From Eudasyphora cyanicolor (lineage: Eukaryota > Arthropoda > Insecta > Diptera > Muscidae): 64,000 nt of DNA. Positions within the stretch are counted from its first letter, which is position 1, and every line of letters starts with the position of its first letter. Positions 63,226 to 64,000 of the stretch are shown in pieces. The DNA is taken from NCBI GenBank assembly GCA_963930755.1, contig OZ005734.1, forward strand, positions 12,856,650-12,920,649, given 5' to 3'. The position numbers were made by a program, and so were the translations under genes. The notes beneath the pieces were generated by a model that did no database searches, was not told where the DNA came from, and worked only from the letters and a program-made list of their open reading frames with translations.

Positions 63226-64000
63226 TTTTTTATAAAAATACAACAATCTCTATAAAAAATGAAATGAATAAATAAATCAAACCCAGCATAAGATTGTTAA
63301 AACTACTTATCTTTCATACTACTTCTTTCACTTTTTCGAAAACCTTTAGAATATAACCGGGTTCTTGTTAAATCTGCAATGGTCATACATGAGAAGAACT
63401 ATGCATTGAACTTCATTTAAATTTCATTTGTGGCATTTAAATCATATTTATGAGCCGTTTTTATAGACTCAGTGCTCTAACAAATTGTTAAATTGACATT
63501 TTCTTTATTGCTGAACGCATTGAATGCTCCCACATTCGCCTCTCCCCCAGTCACCCCTGTTTTCTTCGTGACTCTCCCCCAAAGATCAAGCAAAACTAAA
63601 CAAAGCGAAGCAACAAAATCACAGTTTCACAAAACTTCGCCGGAGGGATACGCAGGGAAGGGAGACCTTTTGTTGCCCTTTTATATGATGCGAGTTTCGT
63701 TCGGTTTTCCCCGCACCGAAATAATGGTTTTGGTGGTGTTGCCATTTGGGTTAGATGGTGCTTGGCCCATTGTGCATAAATTATGAGCCATTAAGTATTT
63801 TTATTGCCTCTTGGTTTTTGCGTTTTTTTAAGTTCTTTTAGCTTGTCTTCCCTTGCCCCATCCTTACTGAAGCTTACTTAGTATAGTTATGGGGGAATTT
63901 TCGAAATTATTTTGAAAAATGTCCTTTCATTTTTTTCGTGCTATTTCCTCTTTGCAATATTAGAAAGAAAATTACTTGCAATTTTCGTTAATAGAGAAAA
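63226..64000. other. Unassigned noncoding stretch
   Basis: No gene is supported. The section 63500-63790 is less AT-rich, with an open frame (63493-63786) that has no recognisable domain; CTCTCCCCCAGTCACCCCTG and CTTCGTGACTCTCCCCCA are short pyrimidine patches. The window ends in AT-rich DNA. Confidence 0.45.

Overview
The window is AT-rich genomic DNA from a higher (schizophoran) fly, most likely a muscid, calliphorid or tephritid relative. I infer this from the mobile elements: RNase-H-bearing LINEs, DD34D and DD41D mariners, Helitrons with TCTATATATATAAAA ends, and tRNA-derived SINEs. Simple GT/CA and CAG/CAA tracts are also typical of fly noncoding DNA. I could not identify the genus. I found no host exon, rRNA, functional tRNA gene, CRISPR array or prokaryotic feature that I can defend. 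The whole 64 kb reads as intergenic or long-intron DNA made of nested transposon relics, with islands of unassigned sequence between them.

Layout. 1-2.4 kb: a decayed minus-strand LINE split by a hAT-type MITE. 2.6 and 6.0 kb: two copies of a tRNA-derived SINE, with an internally deleted mariner between them. 7.5-9.6 kb: a 31-bp hairpin minisatellite inside a longer repeat. 11.3-13.3 kb: a DD41D mariner split by a Transib-like element with a CGACG target duplication. 14.0-15.9 kb: an unrelated 31-bp minisatellite hosting a LINE fragment. 16.9-18.2 kb: a Helitron remnant with Pif1-type helicase pieces. 21.2-22.4 kb: a foldback repeat here called family A. 23.1 kb: a second hAT MITE. 25.8-28.4 kb: a family A copy split by a SINE-like unit and a LINE at nearly the same site. 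28.5-29.5 kb: a long-TIR element. 29.7-30.6 kb: a DD41D mariner. 33.0-36.6 kb: a decayed 35-bp satellite. 36.9-43.2 kb: family B and family A copies and a DD34D mariner. 44.9-47.2 kb: three candidate inverted-repeat elements. 47.8-58.7 kb: mainly family A dimers, one hosting a third hAT-type MITE. 58.8-63.2 kb: two minus-strand non-autonomous Helitrons with tandem-repeat cores.

How the parts relate. The elements record insertion order: hAT MITE into LINE, Transib into mariner, LINE into minisatellite, SINE and LINE into family A, MITE into family A. Five insertions have perfect target-site duplications and one more has a diverged one, so their ends are known to the base. The most unusual structures are family A, whose unit occurs as single and inverted-dimer copies, the hairpin-forming minisatellite, and the Helitrons whose interiors are about 142-bp tandem arrays. 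All coordinates come from reading the sequence by eye; family assignments rest on motifs, termini and target duplications, not on database searches.
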